A stretch of DNA of 64,000 nucleotides. Origin: Gammaproteobacteria bacterium (GTDB lineage Bacteria; Pseudomonadota; Gammaproteobacteria; GCA-001735895). The position numbers were made by a program, and so were the translations under genes. How positions within the stretch are numbered: position 1 is the stretch's first letter; the number at the start of each line of letters is the position of its first letter. Below, piece after piece: positions 1 through 8,259 of this stretch. The notes under the pieces are model-generated. The model saw nothing but the letters and a program-made list of their open reading frames with translations. It had not been told where the DNA came from and did not search any database. Location: the NCBI GenBank assembly GCA_022340305.1, contig JAJDOF010000071.1, positions 51,425 to 115,424 of the forward strand, given 5' to 3'.

Positions 1-1304
1 CAGGGTTGGTGGCGCAGACGCGCCGGTAACCCGCCAAGTTCCGGACAGTAGCGCAGCAGGTAGTGTCCCTCTGCATCGAATTTTTCGCTTTGCAATACCG
101 GATTAAAAATCCGAAAGTAAGGAGCGGCATCGGCGCCCGAGCCGGCGCACCATTGCCAGCTGGCGCTATTGTTGGCGAGATCGGCATCGACCAGGCAGTC
201 CCAGAACCAGTCGGCACCGCTACGCCAGTGGATGAGGAGGTTCTTGATCAGGAACGAGGCGACGATCATACGTACGCGATTATGCATATAGCCGGTTTGC
301 CAGAGTTCCCGCAAACCCGCGTCAACGATGGGGAAGCCGGTATTACCCTGTTGCCACAGTGCCAGAGCCGCATCGTCTTTACGCCATTCAAAGCCATCGA
401 AACGCGGGTTGAAGTTATCCTCGGGCAACTGCGGAAAGTGGTACAGCAAATGGTAGGAAAACTCTCGCCAGGCGATCTCGCGCAGAAAATGTGCGGGTCC
501 TTCAGACTGTGCCTGCGATGCGATGTGTTCGATTCGGTGCCAGAGTTGATGAGGCGAAATTTCGCCAAAATGCAAGTGCGGGGATAGTCGCGAAGTTGCA
601 TCGATTGCGGGGAAGTCACGCGCCAGCTTGTATTCGACGAGTCGATCATCGCAAAACTGTTCTAGCTGATCATCGGCGCCTGACTCGCCTATTTGCCACT
701 GGTTGCACAGCATTTGGTGCCAGTCGAGATGGGTGGACAGCAATCCCAGAGCGTCGAGCGGTTGCGCAAAATCGCTTTCGACGTCGTGATAACGCAACCG
801 TGGCGGTGGCGCCAACGGCTGTCGGGGAGGCTGAGCCTGGCGGCAGCCCCTCTGGTAGAAGGGTGTAAAAACCCGGTAGGGAGTGCCGTCTTTCTTGGCG
901 ACATCCCAGGGTTCCCACAGCAGGGAAGCGTTGAAGCTGCGGCTGGTGACACCATGCCCCATCAAATCCTGCTTGATCAGGATATCGCGTTGCACACGCC
1001 AGGGTTCGTAGCAGCGGTTCCAGAATATCGCGTCGACCTGTTGCTCCTCGAGCAGGCGCGCGATGATGTCACGCGCATCACCGACAAACAGTTGTAGCCT
1101 GCCATCGAGACTCTGATTCAGGGCAGTGAGCGAATGATGCAACCAGGCGCGGCTGGCACCACCCATGGCCCAATGCGCGGCGTTGACGTCGTCGAGAATA
1201 TAAATAGGCAACAGGGCATCGTATTCGGCTGCCGCATTCAGCGCCGGGTTATCGTGGATTCTAAGGTCCTGGCGAAACCAGACGATGGATAATGATTGCG
1301 GCAT
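1..1304 (-). CDS. phr: Deoxyribodipyrimidine photolyase, 3' end cut by window
   Basis: Reading leftward from an ATG at 1304, one open frame of about 434 codons runs off the window edge, so roughly the last 40 residues are missing compared with the usual 470-480. The N-terminus (IVWFRQDLRIHDNPAL) is the DNA photolyase antenna domain. The C-terminal FAD domain is clear: REFSYHLLYHFPQ, the MHNRVRM stretch, and DLANNSASWQW followed by YFRIFNP. The family is a flavoprotein that splits cyclobutane pyrimidine dimers using light. It starts 10 bases after the DUF523/DUF1722 gene and is the last visible gene of the rpoE-chrR operon, which matches photolyase being an RpoE/ChrR target in Rhodobacter. Confidence 0.93.
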   Translation of the reverse strand, partial: MPQSLSIVWFRQDLRIHDNPALNAAAEYDALLPIYILDDVNAAHWAMGGASRAWLHHSLTALNQSLDGRLQLFVGDARDIIARLLEEQQVDAIFWNRCYEPWRVQRDILIKQDLMGHGVTSRSFNASLLWEPWDVAKKDGTPYRVFTPFYQRGCRQAQPPRQPLAPPPRLRYHDVESDFAQPLDALGLLSTHLDWHQMLCNQWQIGESGADDQLEQFCDDRLVEYKLARDFPAIDATSRLSPHLHFGEISPHQLWHRIEHIASQAQSEGPAHFLREIAWREFSYHLLYHFPQLPEDNFNPRFDGFEWRKDDAALALWQQGNTGFPIVDAGLRELWQTGYMHNRVRMIVASFLIKNLLIHWRSGADWFWDCLVDADLANNSASWQWCAGSGADAAPYFRIFNPVLQSEKFDAEGHYLLRYCPELGGLPARLRHQP

Positions 1305-1314
1305 CTGTCCGGGC

Positions 1315-2292
1315 CTAGAGTGAATTCAGCAGCATCAGCTCGTCCGGATGCGGCTGCAGATAGTAGGAGCGTTCGATGTAGTCATTGGGATTGCGGCGGA
1401 AGTGATGGCGCAGCAAGGTAATCGGCACGATCAGGGGCAACAGTCCGCGCCGATAGTTCTCGATGCTCTCGGTCAACTCCTGCTTGTCACTCTTGTCCAG
1501 GTCCTGCTTGAGGTAACCACGGATGTGTTCGAGCACGTTGACGTGATTGGAGCGCGTTGCACTGATCTTGAGAATGGCCATCAATTGCGCCAGGTATTGC
1601 GGCGCATAGTCCTTTGCAAGCGGTTGCCCGGATTGCTGCTGGACGGCAGCAAGTTCACGCCCGAGCTGGCGACCGAGGTCCTGGTTGTGTGAATACAGGA
1701 TTAACTTGTGGCGGCCGTGGAAATCGGTCAATCCGGCCCAGTCGATACCGCTTTTGAGCAGCTCATGCCAACGCCGGTAAATAAAAACGCGCTTGACGAA
1801 GCTTTCGCGCAACACCGGGTCGCCGAGGCGACCTTCCTCCTCGATCGGCAGTGCCGGGAAATTTTGCATCAACCTTGCGGTATAAAGGCCGACCCCGTCG
1901 CGCTGCGGCTGCTCACCGCGGTAGACGCGAACCCGTGCCATGCCACAGCTGGGAGAATCCTTCTTGACGATGTAGCCGAATACCTGCCGATGCCAGCTCG
2001 CCTGATCCTCTGCGCTCTGGATCAAGGCACGGGTGAAGTTCAATTCGGTATGTTTGTTGCCTATCGCTTCGGTTTTACCGTCGACTGCGACCAGGCGGAT
2101 GGTTTCTCGCGGTACGCCGAGGCCGATCGCTATCTCCGGGCAGAAAGGTCGGTAACGAAAATATTGACCGAGCGTGTCGAGAACGTAACGATTTTGCTTG
2201 TGGCCACCGTCGAAACGTACTTTTTCACCAATCAGGCAGCTGCTGATACCGACCAGTATTTTCGACGGGTAGTCAGTGCTGACGAGATTCAC
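1315..2292 (-). CDS. DUF523/DUF1722 (YbgA-like) two-domain protein
   Basis: A 325-residue protein with an N-terminal DUF523 domain (GISSCLIGEKVRFDGGHK near residues 15-32, and a second conserved cysteine in the PSCGMARVRVY stretch) and a C-terminal DUF1722 domain (about residues 190-310, including LMAILKISATRSNHVNVLEH). The biochemical function is not established. In E. coli the DUF1722 protein YbgA is encoded directly upstream of photolyase; here too the next gene, 10 bases on, is phr. It lies 11 bases after chrR, so it almost certainly belongs to the sigma-factor operon. A role in photodamage or oxidative stress is inferred from position only. The two DUF523 cysteines might bind metal, but no complete metal motif is evident. 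Confidence 0.88.
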   Translation of the reverse strand: MNLVSTDYPSKILVGISSCLIGEKVRFDGGHKQNRYVLDTLGQYFRYRPFCPEIAIGLGVPRETIRLVAVDGKTEAIGNKHTELNFTRALIQSAEDQASWHRQVFGYIVKKDSPSCGMARVRVYRGEQPQRDGVGLYTARLMQNFPALPIEEEGRLGDPVLRESFVKRVFIYRRWHELLKSGIDWAGLTDFHGRHKLILYSHNQDLGRQLGRELAAVQQQSGQPLAKDYAPQYLAQLMAILKISATRSNHVNVLEHIRGYLKQDLDKSDKQELTESIENYRRGLLPLIVPITLLRHHFRRNPNDYIERSYYLQPHPDELMLLNSL

Positions 2293-2303
2293 CGGGATCT
2301 ACT

Positions 2304-2966
2304 TCAGGCATAGCTGCGCCGAATGAAAGGATTCATCAGGCGACTGAAAAAACCGGTGAACTGTATCGGGCCCTCGGTTACCGCCAGACACAGACATTCA
2401 CGATGCAGGGATGCGACCGGAGTATGCTTGTCGTGTTTGCCGCGCAACAGGAAATCACCTTCGCCATAGAGCCCGGCTTCATCGGAGAAGCTACCCTCGA
2501 GAATAACCGTATACTCGTCTCCCAGGTGGGTGTGCGTGATTGCCGAGCCGCCAGGCTTGATTTTGAGAAGTTCTACCCTGGCACCATTGCTGTCACGGCA
2601 CAGTTCGACGCTGCGAATGTCGGCGGATACACGCCGCCATGGCAGATCATCGTAATTTCCATGGACAAACTGTTGCAGACATCTCGGTACTGTCGAGTCA
2701 GGCAGGGGATGGGCCTGCTCGCTGTTTTCTTCGCTCAGCGAATCGAGTCGGTCTAACAGTCTGTTCTTGAGCTCGTCGGCGGCGGGAGCCGGCTTTAATT
2801 GTTGCATCAATTCGCTACCCACGCGGTTCAGGCGTTGCAACTTGCGACCACAGTCGGGACAGCGCTCGAGGTGAATCGAAATGCACAGTGCCTGGCTCAG
2901 CGGCAGGCTGGCGGCAGAATACGCGGCCAGTAGTTCGTCTTCGGGGTGTTTGTTTGCATTATTCAT
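2304..2966 (-). CDS. chrR: Zinc anti-sigma factor ChrR (cupin type)
   Basis: A 220-residue anti-sigma factor of the ChrR family. The N-terminal zinc-binding domain has H7, H32, C36 and C39 (the HLERCPDC motif), one residue offset from the ligands of Rhodobacter sphaeroides ChrR. The C-terminal cupin-like domain has H145, H147, E151 and H181, matching with a four-residue offset the second zinc site that ChrR needs to respond to singlet oxygen. It should hold the sigma factor encoded 2 bases upstream inactive in the cytoplasm until singlet oxygen or organic peroxide triggers its loss. Both ligand sets are intact, so it is predicted to be functional. Confidence 0.94.
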   Translation of the reverse strand: MNNANKHPEDELLAAYSAASLPLSQALCISIHLERCPDCGRKLQRLNRVGSELMQQLKPAPAADELKNRLLDRLDSLSEENSEQAHPLPDSTVPRCLQQFVHGNYDDLPWRRVSADIRSVELCRDSNGARVELLKIKPGGSAITHTHLGDEYTVILEGSFSDEAGLYGEGDFLLRGKHDKHTPVASLHRECLCLAVTEGPIQFTGFFSRLMNPFIRRSYA

Positions 2967-2968
2967 GA

Positions 2969-3556
2969 TTATCTCACTACCAGAACTTCAAGTTTCTTCA
3001 ACGCCAGGCGTACGCGCGATTTCACGGTACCCAGTGGCAGCTTCAACTCGTTACTGGCCTGTTGGTGGCTTTTCCCCTCCAGATAAACCTTGGTTAATAT
3101 TTCCGCCTGTTCTCGTGGCAGCTGTTTGAGTCCTGCTCTAATGCTTTCTTCGGCCCTGCTTTGCTGTACCTGCTGAAAGGGTCCGGGCCCGTCGTCTTCG
3201 ATTTCGTTAAAGATGTCGGTTGGATCAATTTCGGTCAGATAGCGGCTGTTGCGGCGCAAATAGTCGATGCGACAGTTGCGAGCCAGGGTGAAAATCCAGG
3301 TGTTCAGGTTGGCGAGTCGATCATTGTACTTGTCGGCCTTGAGCCAGACCCGAGTCATGACCTCCTGCACCAGCTCATCGGCGACCAGGTCGGCTCCCGG
3401 CTCACGCGCCAGACTGTAAGCGCGAATCAGTGGAGCATAGTGATCGAAGAGTCTCGCAAACGCTTCTTTGTCGCGATTATTTGCGACCAGGGAGAGACTT
3501 GCGCTGAGTTCTGTCAGCTTGTCGCCAGGGGATCGTTGGTTAGCCATGGAGACCAT
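2969..3556 (-). CDS. rpoE: ECF sigma factor, RpoE of the ECF11 (RpoE-ChrR) type
   Basis: A 195-residue ECF sigma factor. Region 2 includes FARLFDHYAPLIRAYSL and DELVQEVMTRVWLKADKYN (about residues 34-85), and region 4 includes REQAEILTKVYLEGKSHQQASNELKLPLGTVKSRVRLALKKLE at the C-terminus, split by a short acidic linker. Assignment to ECF11 rests on the adjacent chrR and on the two promoters upstream that match the ECF11 consensus, one of which would autoregulate this operon. The start at 3556 is the first of two close ATGs; the second, at 3547, is possible. In known members this sigma factor activates singlet-oxygen defence, including photolyase and CFA-synthase-like genes, as arranged here. 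Confidence 0.95.
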   Translation of the reverse strand: MVSMANQRSPGDKLTELSASLSLVANNRDKEAFARLFDHYAPLIRAYSLAREPGADLVADELVQEVMTRVWLKADKYNDRLANLNTWIFTLARNCRIDYLRRNSRYLTEIDPTDIFNEIEDDGPGPFQQVQQSRAEESIRAGLKQLPREQAEILTKVYLEGKSHQQASNELKLPLGTVKSRVRLALKKLEVLVVR

Positions 3557-3584
3557 TATATACTCGCTATGTCAGGATGTAGGG

Positions 3585-3615
3585 TAATATACGAGGCAAT
3601 AACGAAAGCGGATCA
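3585..3615 (-). promoter_or_regulatory. Predicted ECF11 promoter of rpoE-chrR operon
   Basis: On the minus strand TGATCC at 3615-3610 is followed by exactly 18 bases and then TATATTA at 3591-3585. This fits the ECF11/RpoE pattern of TGATCC with a TATA-type -10 element. Transcription would begin near 3578, about 20 bases before the rpoE start codon. It would give positive autoregulation. Confidence 0.8.
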
Positions 3616-3621
3616 CTGGCC

Positions 3622-3650
3622 TGATCCAAAGCGCCCAACGAGGCGTATAA
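3622..3650 (+). promoter_or_regulatory. Predicted ECF11 promoter of the lipid/stress operon
   Basis: TGATCC at 3622-3627, an 18-base spacer, and TATAA at 3646-3650, the same architecture as the oppositely oriented promoter next to it. The two -35 elements are separated by only 6 bases (3616-3621), so the sites are back to back. The start point would be near 3657, about 34 bases before the first gene at 3691. Confidence 0.8.
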
Positions 3651-3690
3651 CCACATCTATATCGGTTTAGTTATACACTAGGGTTGCCCA

Positions 3691-4119
3691 ATGACTACGA
3701 ATACGCTTCTGGTTGAGCGCTTCAAATCTTACTTCAAGATCCTGCATGAATCGGACTTGAGTCAGTTGCGTGATATCTATGCAGAGCAAATCCTGTTCAA
3801 AGATCCGGTGCACGAGATACGTGGACTGGTCGAGCTCGAGGATTACTTTACTTCCTTATGCGCCGATTTGAGCGATTGTCGTTTCGAGTACCTCGACGAA
3901 ATGGTCTCCGATCGTGCAGCCTACGTGAAATGGATGATGCATTTCAAACACCCCAGGCTTGGTAACCGTCTCATCAGTGTGCGCGGGGTGAGCCATTTGA
4001 AACTTGGCGACAAGATTGAATACCACGAGGATTTTTATGACATGGGTGCGATGCTGTACGAGCAATTGCCGCTGATCGGCAACGTGACACGCTGGCTCAG
4101 ATTGCGTCTGGCGAGCTAG
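3691..4119 (+). CDS. NTF2-like / SnoaL-like protein
   Basis: A 142-residue protein with the size and pattern of the SnoaL/NTF2-like fold: an N-terminal helix (VERFKSYFKIL), an early FKDPVHEIRGLVELEDYF segment, and a C-terminal HLKLGDKIEYHEDFYDMGAMLYEQLPLIG strand region. These folds act as small isomerases, hydrolases or binding proteins; no specific activity can be assigned. It is the first gene after the rightward ECF11 promoter and ends 4 bases before the SDR gene. NTF2-like genes in this position recur in RpoE-ChrR loci, which supports a role in the same stress or lipid pathway. Confidence 0.82.
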   Translation: MTTNTLLVERFKSYFKILHESDLSQLRDIYAEQILFKDPVHEIRGLVELEDYFTSLCADLSDCRFEYLDEMVSDRAAYVKWMMHFKHPRLGNRLISVRGVSHLKLGDKIEYHEDFYDMGAMLYEQLPLIGNVTRWLRLRLAS

Positions 4120-4123
4120 CAGC

Positions 4124-4897
4124 ATGCAAACCAGTAATCAGAAAGTCATTTGGGTAACCGGTGCGAGCAGTGGGTTGGGTCGCAGTATCGCGCTGCAACT
4201 GGCCAACCGCGGTGCGCTGGTGATTGCCTCGGCGCGCAACCGACAGGCGCTAGACGAACTGGCGGCACAAAACGCTAACATTCGCGCGCTCGCCTGCGAC
4301 ATCACCGACGCCGCTGAATGCGCGGCGCTCGGCGCGCAAATCGCCGCAATTTCGCCTCACATCGACCAGGCAATACTGAACGCCGGCAACTGCGAATACC
4401 TCGACTTCCCCGACCCCGACTGGGCCGCCGTGCGGCGGGTGATGGAGGTTAATTTTTTCGGCACGGTCAACTGCGTAGAGTTAGTGCTGCCGTTGCTGCG
4501 CGCTGCGCGCAGGCCTCACCTGGTGGTGATAGCGTCGCAGGCGACCGCGGCACCTTTTCCACGGGCCGAGGCCTACGGTGCATCCAAGGCGGCACTACAA
4601 TATTTTTGTGCTTGCCTGCGCCTCGACCTGGCTTGCGAAAAGATCGACGTCAGCGTCGTCAACCCGGGTTTTGTCGATACCCCGCTGACGCGCAAGAACG
4701 ACTTCGAGATGCCGTTTCTGATGGACGTTGAGCAGGCTGCAAGCCGCGTTATCGGCAAGCTGGCTTCGAGACCGCGACGCTACAGTTTTCCAATGCGTCT
4801 ATCATTGTTGCTCGGCCTGTCAAAACTGGCTCCCGGTCTGTGGCAGAAAGCCATGACAGCGAGCAAAAAATCCAGCACCACTCCACCGGGGACCTGA
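4124..4897 (+). CDS. Short-chain dehydrogenase/reductase
   Basis: A 257-residue classical SDR. The N-terminal nucleotide motif is VTGASSGLGRSIALQLA (TGxxxGxG), NAG appears in QAILNAGNCEY, and the catalytic Ser-Tyr-Lys set is visible as VIASQATAAPF followed by AYGASKAALQYF. NAD(P)-dependent reduction or oxidation of a hydroxy or keto group is expected; the substrate is unknown. It sits between the NTF2-like gene (4-base gap) and the flavin oxidoreductase gene (3-base gap), so it is part of the predicted ECF11-driven operon and likely acts on a lipid or fatty-acid intermediate. The C-terminus (ASKKSSTTPPGT) looks disordered. Confidence 0.93.
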   Translation: MQTSNQKVIWVTGASSGLGRSIALQLANRGALVIASARNRQALDELAAQNANIRALACDITDAAECAALGAQIAAISPHIDQAILNAGNCEYLDFPDPDWAAVRRVMEVNFFGTVNCVELVLPLLRAARRPHLVVIASQATAAPFPRAEAYGASKAALQYFCACLRLDLACEKIDVSVVNPGFVDTPLTRKNDFEMPFLMDVEQAASRVIGKLASRPRRYSFPMRLSLLLGLSKLAPGLWQKAMTASKKSSTTPPGT

Positions 4898-4900
4898 AGT

Positions 4901-6199
4901 ATGAATATCGCCATCATCGGCTGTGGAATTTCTGGACTGAGCGCTGCTTACTATCTGCACGAAAACCATGAGCTGACCCTGTATGAATCGGCGGCGCGTA
5001 TCGGAGGTCATACCGCCACCGTCGATGTCGACTGGCAAGGGCACAGATACGCAATCGATACCGGATTCATCGTTTACAACGACTGGACCTATCCCAACTT
5101 TATCGAGTTGATGCAGGCGCTCGGGGTTGCTACGAAACCAACGGAAATGAGTTTCAGCGTGCGCTGCGACCACAGCGGCCTCGAGTACGGTGGCAATAAC
5201 CTGAGTACCCTGTTTGCGCAGCGGCGCAATTTGTTGCGTCCTTCTTTTTACAAAATGTTGCAGGATATTTTACGTTTTAATCGGGAAGCGGTAAGCGACC
5301 TGGACAGTGGACGCCTGTCCGCCACCACGACGCTTGGCGAGTACCTCGTCGCAAATCGTTATGGGAAGGAATTCATCCATCATTATCTGTTGCCCATGGG
5401 GTCCGCAATCTGGTCGGCCTCGATCGATGGCATGGTCGATTTCCCGTTACTCTTCTTCATCCGATTTTTCAAGAACCACGGCTTGTTGAGCGTCAATAAT
5501 CGGCCGCAGTGGCATGTTATCGAGGGTGGCTCAAGGGCTTATCTTGAACCATTGACGCGCAGTTTCAGCCAGTCGATTCGTTGCAACGCGCGCATCGTAT
5601 CTGTGCGTCGGCGCCCGGGGTCCGTCGAACTGGTGATGAGCGATGGGCACAGAGTACAGCATGATCAGGTGATCTTCGCCTGCCACAGTGATCAAGCCCT
5701 GGCGTTGCTGGATGATGCCACCCAGGCCGAGCGCGAAGCGCTCGGTGCTATTCCCTACCAGTCTAACGAGGTGGTGCTGCATCACGATGACAGCCTGTTG
5801 CCGCGCAGTCGACGGGCCTGGTCGAGCTGGAACTACTGGCTTCGCGAGCCCGCCCAGTCGCAACCGGTTCTGAACTACAATATGAACATTTTACAGGGGC
5901 TCGAGGCGGAAACGACTTTCTGTGTTACGCTAAATGCCTCCGAAACCATCGCCCCCGAAAAAATTATCGACAGCTTTGAATACAGCCACCCGGTATTTTC
6001 GCTGGAGGCGATAGCCGCGGCGCGAAAAATCGAAGATTTCAACGGCCTCAACCATAGCTGGTTTGCGGGCGCCTACCTGGGTAACGGCTTCCATGAAGAC
6101 GGTGTGGTCAGTGCCAGACAAGTGGCGGTTGCTATCAATCGTATTGCCGCGGGCGCGACCAATCGGCACCAGTCCAGTGCCGACCCTGCGCATGTATAG
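4901..6199 (+). CDS. FAD-dependent amine-oxidase-like oxidoreductase
   Basis: A 432-residue flavoprotein with an N-terminal Rossmann FAD motif (IAIIGCGISGLSAAYYL) and the usual second glycine region (ESAARIGGHTATVDV). Near the end LNHSWFAGAYLGNGFHEDG is the FAD-contacting segment of this family. Members are annotated as NAD/FAD-binding or amine oxidase proteins and nearly always neighbour DUF1365 and CFA-synthase-like genes, as here. A role in desaturating or oxidising a membrane fatty acyl chain is plausible. It overlaps the DUF1365 gene by 8 bases. Rhodobacter makes furan fatty acids under RpoE control with a desaturase-like enzyme, but whether this gene is its equivalent cannot be decided from sequence reading alone. 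Confidence 0.9.
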   Translation: MNIAIIGCGISGLSAAYYLHENHELTLYESAARIGGHTATVDVDWQGHRYAIDTGFIVYNDWTYPNFIELMQALGVATKPTEMSFSVRCDHSGLEYGGNNLSTLFAQRRNLLRPSFYKMLQDILRFNREAVSDLDSGRLSATTTLGEYLVANRYGKEFIHHYLLPMGSAIWSASIDGMVDFPLLFFIRFFKNHGLLSVNNRPQWHVIEGGSRAYLEPLTRSFSQSIRCNARIVSVRRRPGSVELVMSDGHRVQHDQVIFACHSDQALALLDDATQAEREALGAIPYQSNEVVLHHDDSLLPRSRRAWSSWNYWLREPAQSQPVLNYNMNILQGLEAETTFCVTLNASETIAPEKIIDSFEYSHPVFSLEAIAAARKIEDFNGLNHSWFAGAYLGNGFHEDGVVSARQVAVAINRIAAGATNRHQSSADPAHV

Positions 6200-6983
6200 C
6201 GCCATCTACCAGGGTTATTTGCGGCATCGGCGTTTCCTGCCGCGTGCACACCGCTTCAGCTATCGGGTGTTCATGATGTATCTGGACCTCGATGAACTCG
6301 ATGAAGTGCTCGCGCTATCGCCTTTCTGGTCGACTCGGCGCTTTCGACCGGCGCGTTTCGAGCGCAGCGATTTTCTCGGCGATCCCGCGCTACCTTTGAA
6401 GCAGGCGGTGCTTGCCAGGATTCACGAGGAAACGGGGATCTGGCATGAGGGCCGCGTGTGTCTGCTCGCGAACTGGCGTTATTTCGGTTTCAATATGAAT
6501 CCGATCGCCTGTTACTATTGTTTCGATCAGCAGGAAACACTGCATTACCTTGTCGTAGAAGTTACCAATACACCCTGGGGGGAGCGCCAGAGCTACGTCC
6601 TGCCCTGTGATCCGATGCAACGTTTTCAACGTATTCAGTTTAACAAGTTGATGCATGTGTCACCTTTTAACCCGATGGAGATGAGTTACCGCTGGTGCAG
6701 CAACCAGCCTGATAAAGTGCTAACCCTGAACCTGGAAACCGAGGTCGATGGCGAAACCCACGTGGATGCGACCATGGCGCTCAAACGCCGCGAAATAAGT
6801 TCAGCGGCGCTCGCGGGGATTTTGCTGCAGCATCCGTGGATGACGGCCAAGGTGGCGCTTTCGATTTACTGGCAGGCGCTGAAGCTCTGGCTCAAGCGTA
6901 ACCCGATTTATGATCACCCGGTTTCAGGCAAACCGGGAAAGCAAGACAAACCAACAATAAATGGGCTGAATACCAAGACATGA
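6192..6983 (+). CDS. DUF1365 family protein
   Basis: A 263-residue protein beginning MYSAIYQGYLRHRRFLP. The ATG at 6192 was chosen because it begins the conserved family N-terminus and overlaps the preceding stop by 8 bases; upstream ATGs in the frame lie deep inside the previous gene. Recognisable DUF1365 segments are RHRRFLPRAHRFSYRVFMMYLDLDEL, the stretch NPIACYYCFD, and HVSPFNPMEMSYRW. The function is unknown, but the gene is a near-constant partner of FAD oxidoreductases and CFA-synthase-like enzymes. A single hydrophobic stretch near residue 210 (ALAGILLQHPWMTAKVALSIYW) may associate with the membrane. Confidence 0.93.
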   Translation: MYSAIYQGYLRHRRFLPRAHRFSYRVFMMYLDLDELDEVLALSPFWSTRRFRPARFERSDFLGDPALPLKQAVLARIHEETGIWHEGRVCLLANWRYFGFNMNPIACYYCFDQQETLHYLVVEVTNTPWGERQSYVLPCDPMQRFQRIQFNKLMHVSPFNPMEMSYRWCSNQPDKVLTLNLETEVDGETHVDATMALKRREISSAALAGILLQHPWMTAKVALSIYWQALKLWLKRNPIYDHPVSGKPGKQDKPTINGLNTKT

Positions 6984-8239
6984 ACACGCTAACTCGATCC
7001 TCCATTAGAGCCTCTACCAGCCTTGGTTTCCTTGGTAATCTTGCCAAGGGTCAATTACTCAAGCGCTTAAAAGCCCTGCCGCGCGGCTACCTGGAAATCG
7101 AGGATGGCGAGGTCGTGCATAGTTTTGGCGATCCGAAAGAAGAAAGCCTGGTGCATGCGAAGATGGTTATCAAAGACGCCAGCGCCTATCGCGATATCGC
7201 GTTTGGTGGATCGCTCGGTGGTGCCGAAGCCTATATGCTGGACAAATGGTCGACGCCGAACATGCTCGAACTGGTTCGTCTGATGTGTATCAATATCGAT
7301 TTTCTGAATCAAATCGATGGCTCGACCCCGTTGTTGCAACGTGCCGGTGACAGGCTGTTCCACTGGCTGAATCGCAATACCGAAAAGCAGGCGCGAGATA
7401 ATATCTCGCGCCATTACGACCTCAGCAACGATTTCTTTTCATTATTTCTCGATCCACAAATGATGTACTCGGCCGCCATATTCGAGCAGCCGGAAATGAG
7501 TCTGGAAGAGGCTTCCGTGCATAAACTGGAAGTGATTTGTCGCAAGCTCGAGTTACAGGCCGAGGACCATTTGCTGGAAATCGGTACCGGCTGGGGCGGG
7601 CTCGCAATATATGCTGCAAAGCACTACGGTTGTTGCGTCACTACCACGACCATTTCCCGCGAACAGTATGAGGCCGCATGCCGACGCGTGCGTGACGAGG
7701 GCCTTGATCATCGGATTACGGTTCTCTTCGAAGACTATCGCAACCTGCGGGGCAGGTTCGACAAGCTGGTTTCGGTGGAAATGATCGAGGCAGTCGGGCA
7801 CAAGTACTACAACCAGTATTTTCGCGGTTGTTCTGACTTGCTCAAAGCCGATGGACTGATGTTATTACAGGCGATCACCATTCCCGCTCAGCGATATGAC
7901 TATGCACGGCGTTCGGTAGACTTTATTCAGCGCTACATCTTTCCGGGCGGTTCATTGCCGAGCCATGAGGTGATCACTTCCGCGATCCGCGCCAATACCG
8001 ATATGGTCATGGTGGGTATGCAGGAAATCGGTGAAGACTACGCACGTACCCTGCATGTCTGGCGTGAGCGCTTCCTGCAGCGACTCGACGATGTCCGCGC
8101 GCTGGGCTTCGACGATTATTTCATCCGCATGTGGCACTACTACCTGTGCTACTGCCAGGGTGGTTTCGAGGAGCGCATTATCGGCACTTCGCAAATACTG
8201 TTTGCCAAGCCACAGTGGCGCCAACGCGCCGACGCCTGA
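6980..8239 (+). CDS. cfa: Cyclopropane-fatty-acyl-phospholipid synthase family methyltransferase
   Basis: A 419-residue SAM-dependent enzyme of the CFA synthase/mycolic acid methyltransferase family. The SAM motif is LLEIGTGWGGLAIYAAKHYG, followed by TTTISREQYEAACRRV and the acidic EMIEAVGHKYY. Classical members add a methylene bridge to unsaturated acyl chains of membrane phospholipids; UfaM in Rhodobacter instead methylates the chain towards furan fatty acids, so the exact product is open. It starts within the stop codon of the DUF1365 gene (ATGA overlap), indicating translational coupling. Under ECF11 control it would alter membrane lipids during singlet-oxygen stress. Confidence 0.94.
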   Translation: MNTLTRSSIRASTSLGFLGNLAKGQLLKRLKALPRGYLEIEDGEVVHSFGDPKEESLVHAKMVIKDASAYRDIAFGGSLGGAEAYMLDKWSTPNMLELVRLMCINIDFLNQIDGSTPLLQRAGDRLFHWLNRNTEKQARDNISRHYDLSNDFFSLFLDPQMMYSAAIFEQPEMSLEEASVHKLEVICRKLELQAEDHLLEIGTGWGGLAIYAAKHYGCCVTTTTISREQYEAACRRVRDEGLDHRITVLFEDYRNLRGRFDKLVSVEMIEAVGHKYYNQYFRGCSDLLKADGLMLLQAITIPAQRYDYARRSVDFIQRYIFPGGSLPSHEVITSAIRANTDMVMVGMQEIGEDYARTLHVWRERFLQRLDDVRALGFDDYFIRMWHYYLCYCQGGFEERIIGTSQILFAKPQWRQRADA

Positions 8240-8259
8240 TCGTTCAGGCATGCGGGCAG

